Positions 62,968 to 64,000 of a stretch of 64,000 nt of DNA are shown here, piece by piece. The DNA is from Lachnoanaerobaculum orale (GTDB taxonomy: Bacteria > Bacillota > Clostridia > Lachnospirales > Lachnospiraceae): contig NZ_RRCM01000001.1 in assembly GCF_003862485.1 (NCBI RefSeq), positions 900,273 through 964,272 on the forward strand, in the 5' to 3' direction. The stretch's first letter is position 1, and each line of letters opens with the position of its first letter. The position numbers were made by a program, and so were the translations under genes. Below the pieces are notes generated by a model. It had not been told where the DNA came from and did not search any database. It was given only the letters and a program-made list of their open reading frames with translations.

Positions 62968-63789
62968 ATGAATCCTATTTTTGAAAAAGTGAAAAAAAGT
63001 TATGACTACATAAGAACCGTCACAGATTTTACACCTGAGGTTGCGCTGGTACTTGGCTCAGGACTGGGTGAGTTTGCAAAGCATATGGAAGTGGAATGTG
63101 AGATACCTTATAGTGATATTGAAGGTTTCCCTGTGTCCACTGTAGCAGGTCATGACGGAAGATTTCTTTTCGGTACTGTAGAGGGTGTGAAGACAGTCAT
63201 TATGAAGGGTAGAGTACATTACTATGAGGGCTATCCTGTAACAGATGTTGTACTTCCTACCAGACTTATGATTATGCTCGGCGCAAAGAAGCTTATACTT
63301 ACCAATGCGGCAGGAGCGGTAAATAAAGAATATAAGCCGGGAGATTTGATGCTTATTACAGACCATATCTCAACTATAGTTCCGTCACCTCTTATCGGTC
63401 GCAATATTGAGGAGTTCGGCACAAGATTCCCTGATATGAGCCATGTATATTCACAGAGATTACTTGATGTTGCAAGAAACTCCGCAAAAGAAGTCGGTAT
63501 TACTTTAAGAGAAGGTGTTTATATGCAGTTTAGCGGACCTGCTTATGAGACACCTGCAGAGGTAAAGCTTGCAAGAATTTTGGGTGCTGATGCGGTAGGT
63601 ATGTCGACAGCTATCGAAGCGATAGCCGCCAACCATATGGGTGCGGAGATTTGCGGTATCTCATGTTTTACAAATATGGCCGCCGGAATCCTTGACAAGC
63701 CGTTAGACCACAAGGAAGTATCGGAAGCAGCAAATAAAGTCGCAAATATCTTTGAAGGACTTGTAAAAAATATAATAAAGAATATGTAA
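62968..63789 (+). CDS. punA: Purine nucleoside phosphorylase
   Basis: A 273-residue trimeric-type PNP that splits inosine, guanosine and their deoxy forms. Phosphate loop LVLGSGLGEF (about 27-36), AGHDGRFLFG, GRVHYYEGY (about 77-85), NAAGAVN and the GMSTAIEAIAANHMG segment (about 211-225) are intact. GGGAGG stands 9 nt before the ATG. It is the last gene of the operon, just before a perfect terminator. Confidence 0.96.
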   Translation: MNPIFEKVKKSYDYIRTVTDFTPEVALVLGSGLGEFAKHMEVECEIPYSDIEGFPVSTVAGHDGRFLFGTVEGVKTVIMKGRVHYYEGYPVTDVVLPTRLMIMLGAKKLILTNAAGAVNKEYKPGDLMLITDHISTIVPSPLIGRNIEEFGTRFPDMSHVYSQRLLDVARNSAKEVGITLREGVYMQFSGPAYETPAEVKLARILGADAVGMSTAIEAIAANHMGAEICGISCFTNMAAGILDKPLDHKEVSEAANKVANIFEGLVKNIIKNM

Positions 63790-63814
63790 AAAGGAGGCTG
63801 CGAGCCTCCTTTTT
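63788..63814 (+). terminator. Strong terminator of the nucleoside operon
   Basis: AAAAAGGAGGCT and AGCCTCCTTTTT form a perfect 12-bp stem with a GCG loop and a T-run inside the right arm. It overlaps the punA stop by two bases. Confidence 0.95.
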
Positions 63815-63908
63815 GTTTGTATTACGGTGTAGATTTAAATAGATTATGTACGGTATTTATATGTTTAGGTAATATTTAATAATATGATTGAAAAACTGAT
63901 TATTTTAC

Positions 63909-63993
63909 CTGACTTCCGTCGTTTCTCTCAAAACCTAGTACTCTAGGTATCCAAGAGCATGCAGTTTTGAAAGAAATTGTCGACTTCAGCTTT
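63909..63993. repeat. Imperfect inverted repeat with nested hairpin at the window edge
   Basis: TTTCTCTCAAAAC (63922-63934) pairs with GTTTTGAAAGAAA (63964-63976), 12 of 13. An inner perfect hairpin ACCTAG-TACT-CTAGGT lies at 63933-63948. The outer arms extend with weaker matching (18 of 26). On the minus strand, 63943 to the end could also be the last 18 codons of an incomplete ORF. It may be a mobile-element end or a structured RNA; the window stops too soon to tell. Confidence 0.45.
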
Positions 63994-64000
63994 TGTTAAA

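Overview
The window is a gene-dense, low-GC Firmicutes chromosome segment, most likely from a Lachnospiraceae member (inference). The signs are spoVG, gdpP, rplI and dnaB in a row, an NfnAB pair, DUF5716/DUF5717 genes next to valS-folC, a DUF4364 regulator, and consensus sigma-A promoters with strong Shine-Dalgarno sequences. No rRNA, tRNA, CRISPR array or intact insertion sequence was found.

Layout. 0-9.2 kb: spoVG; gdpP-rplI-dnaB; a small ferredoxin; SEC-C protein; methyltransferase-hslO; cold-shock gene; DUF5662; YprB-type nuclease. 9.4-18.4 kb: ruvA-ruvB-U32 peptidase; Nudix / ThyX-like protein / dihydrofolate reductase; a PfkB sugar kinase; nfnA-nfnB. 18.5-23.2 kb: a complete branched-chain amino-acid ABC transporter, livKHMGF, behind a perfect consensus promoter. 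23.2-35.4 kb: a DUF4364 regulator; a large DUF5717 protein, an Hsp70/actin-fold DUF5716 protein and a TPR-like protein; valS, folC, a 46-residue ORF, a TPR membrane protein and a DUF308 membrane protein. 35.5-46.7 kb: fructose-6-P aldolase/transaldolase, rpmB, transketolase, a PurF homologue lacking its N-terminal Cys, a MarR regulator with a disturbed start, metG, TraX-like, tatD, rsmA and an NlpC/P60 cell-wall hydrolase.

46.8-52.0 kb is an accessory island: a remnant of the BREX methyltransferase gene pglX (only the N- and C-terminal ends remain), an immunity-like DUF1851 gene, an HNH endonuclease, a small hydrolase, a Panacea (DUF4065) protein and a DUF262-DUF1524 GmrSD-type nuclease. The last four lie between two copies of a 32-bp sequence that differ at one base. 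One copy is the promoter/operator of the following operon.

52.1-63.8 kb is a nucleoside uptake and catabolism operon: uridine phosphorylase, BMP-type nucleoside-binding lipoprotein, a YjjI glycyl radical enzyme with its YjjW activase, a nucleoside ABC transporter (ATPase plus two permeases), deoC, adenosine deaminase, deoB and purine nucleoside phosphorylase, ended by a perfect terminator. Nucleosides are imported, split to (deoxy)ribose-1-P, isomerised by DeoB and cleaved by DeoC to glyceraldehyde-3-P and acetaldehyde. A glycyl radical enzyme of unknown reaction sits between the transporter's binding protein and its ATPase, which makes this the best candidate here for an undescribed metabolic step.
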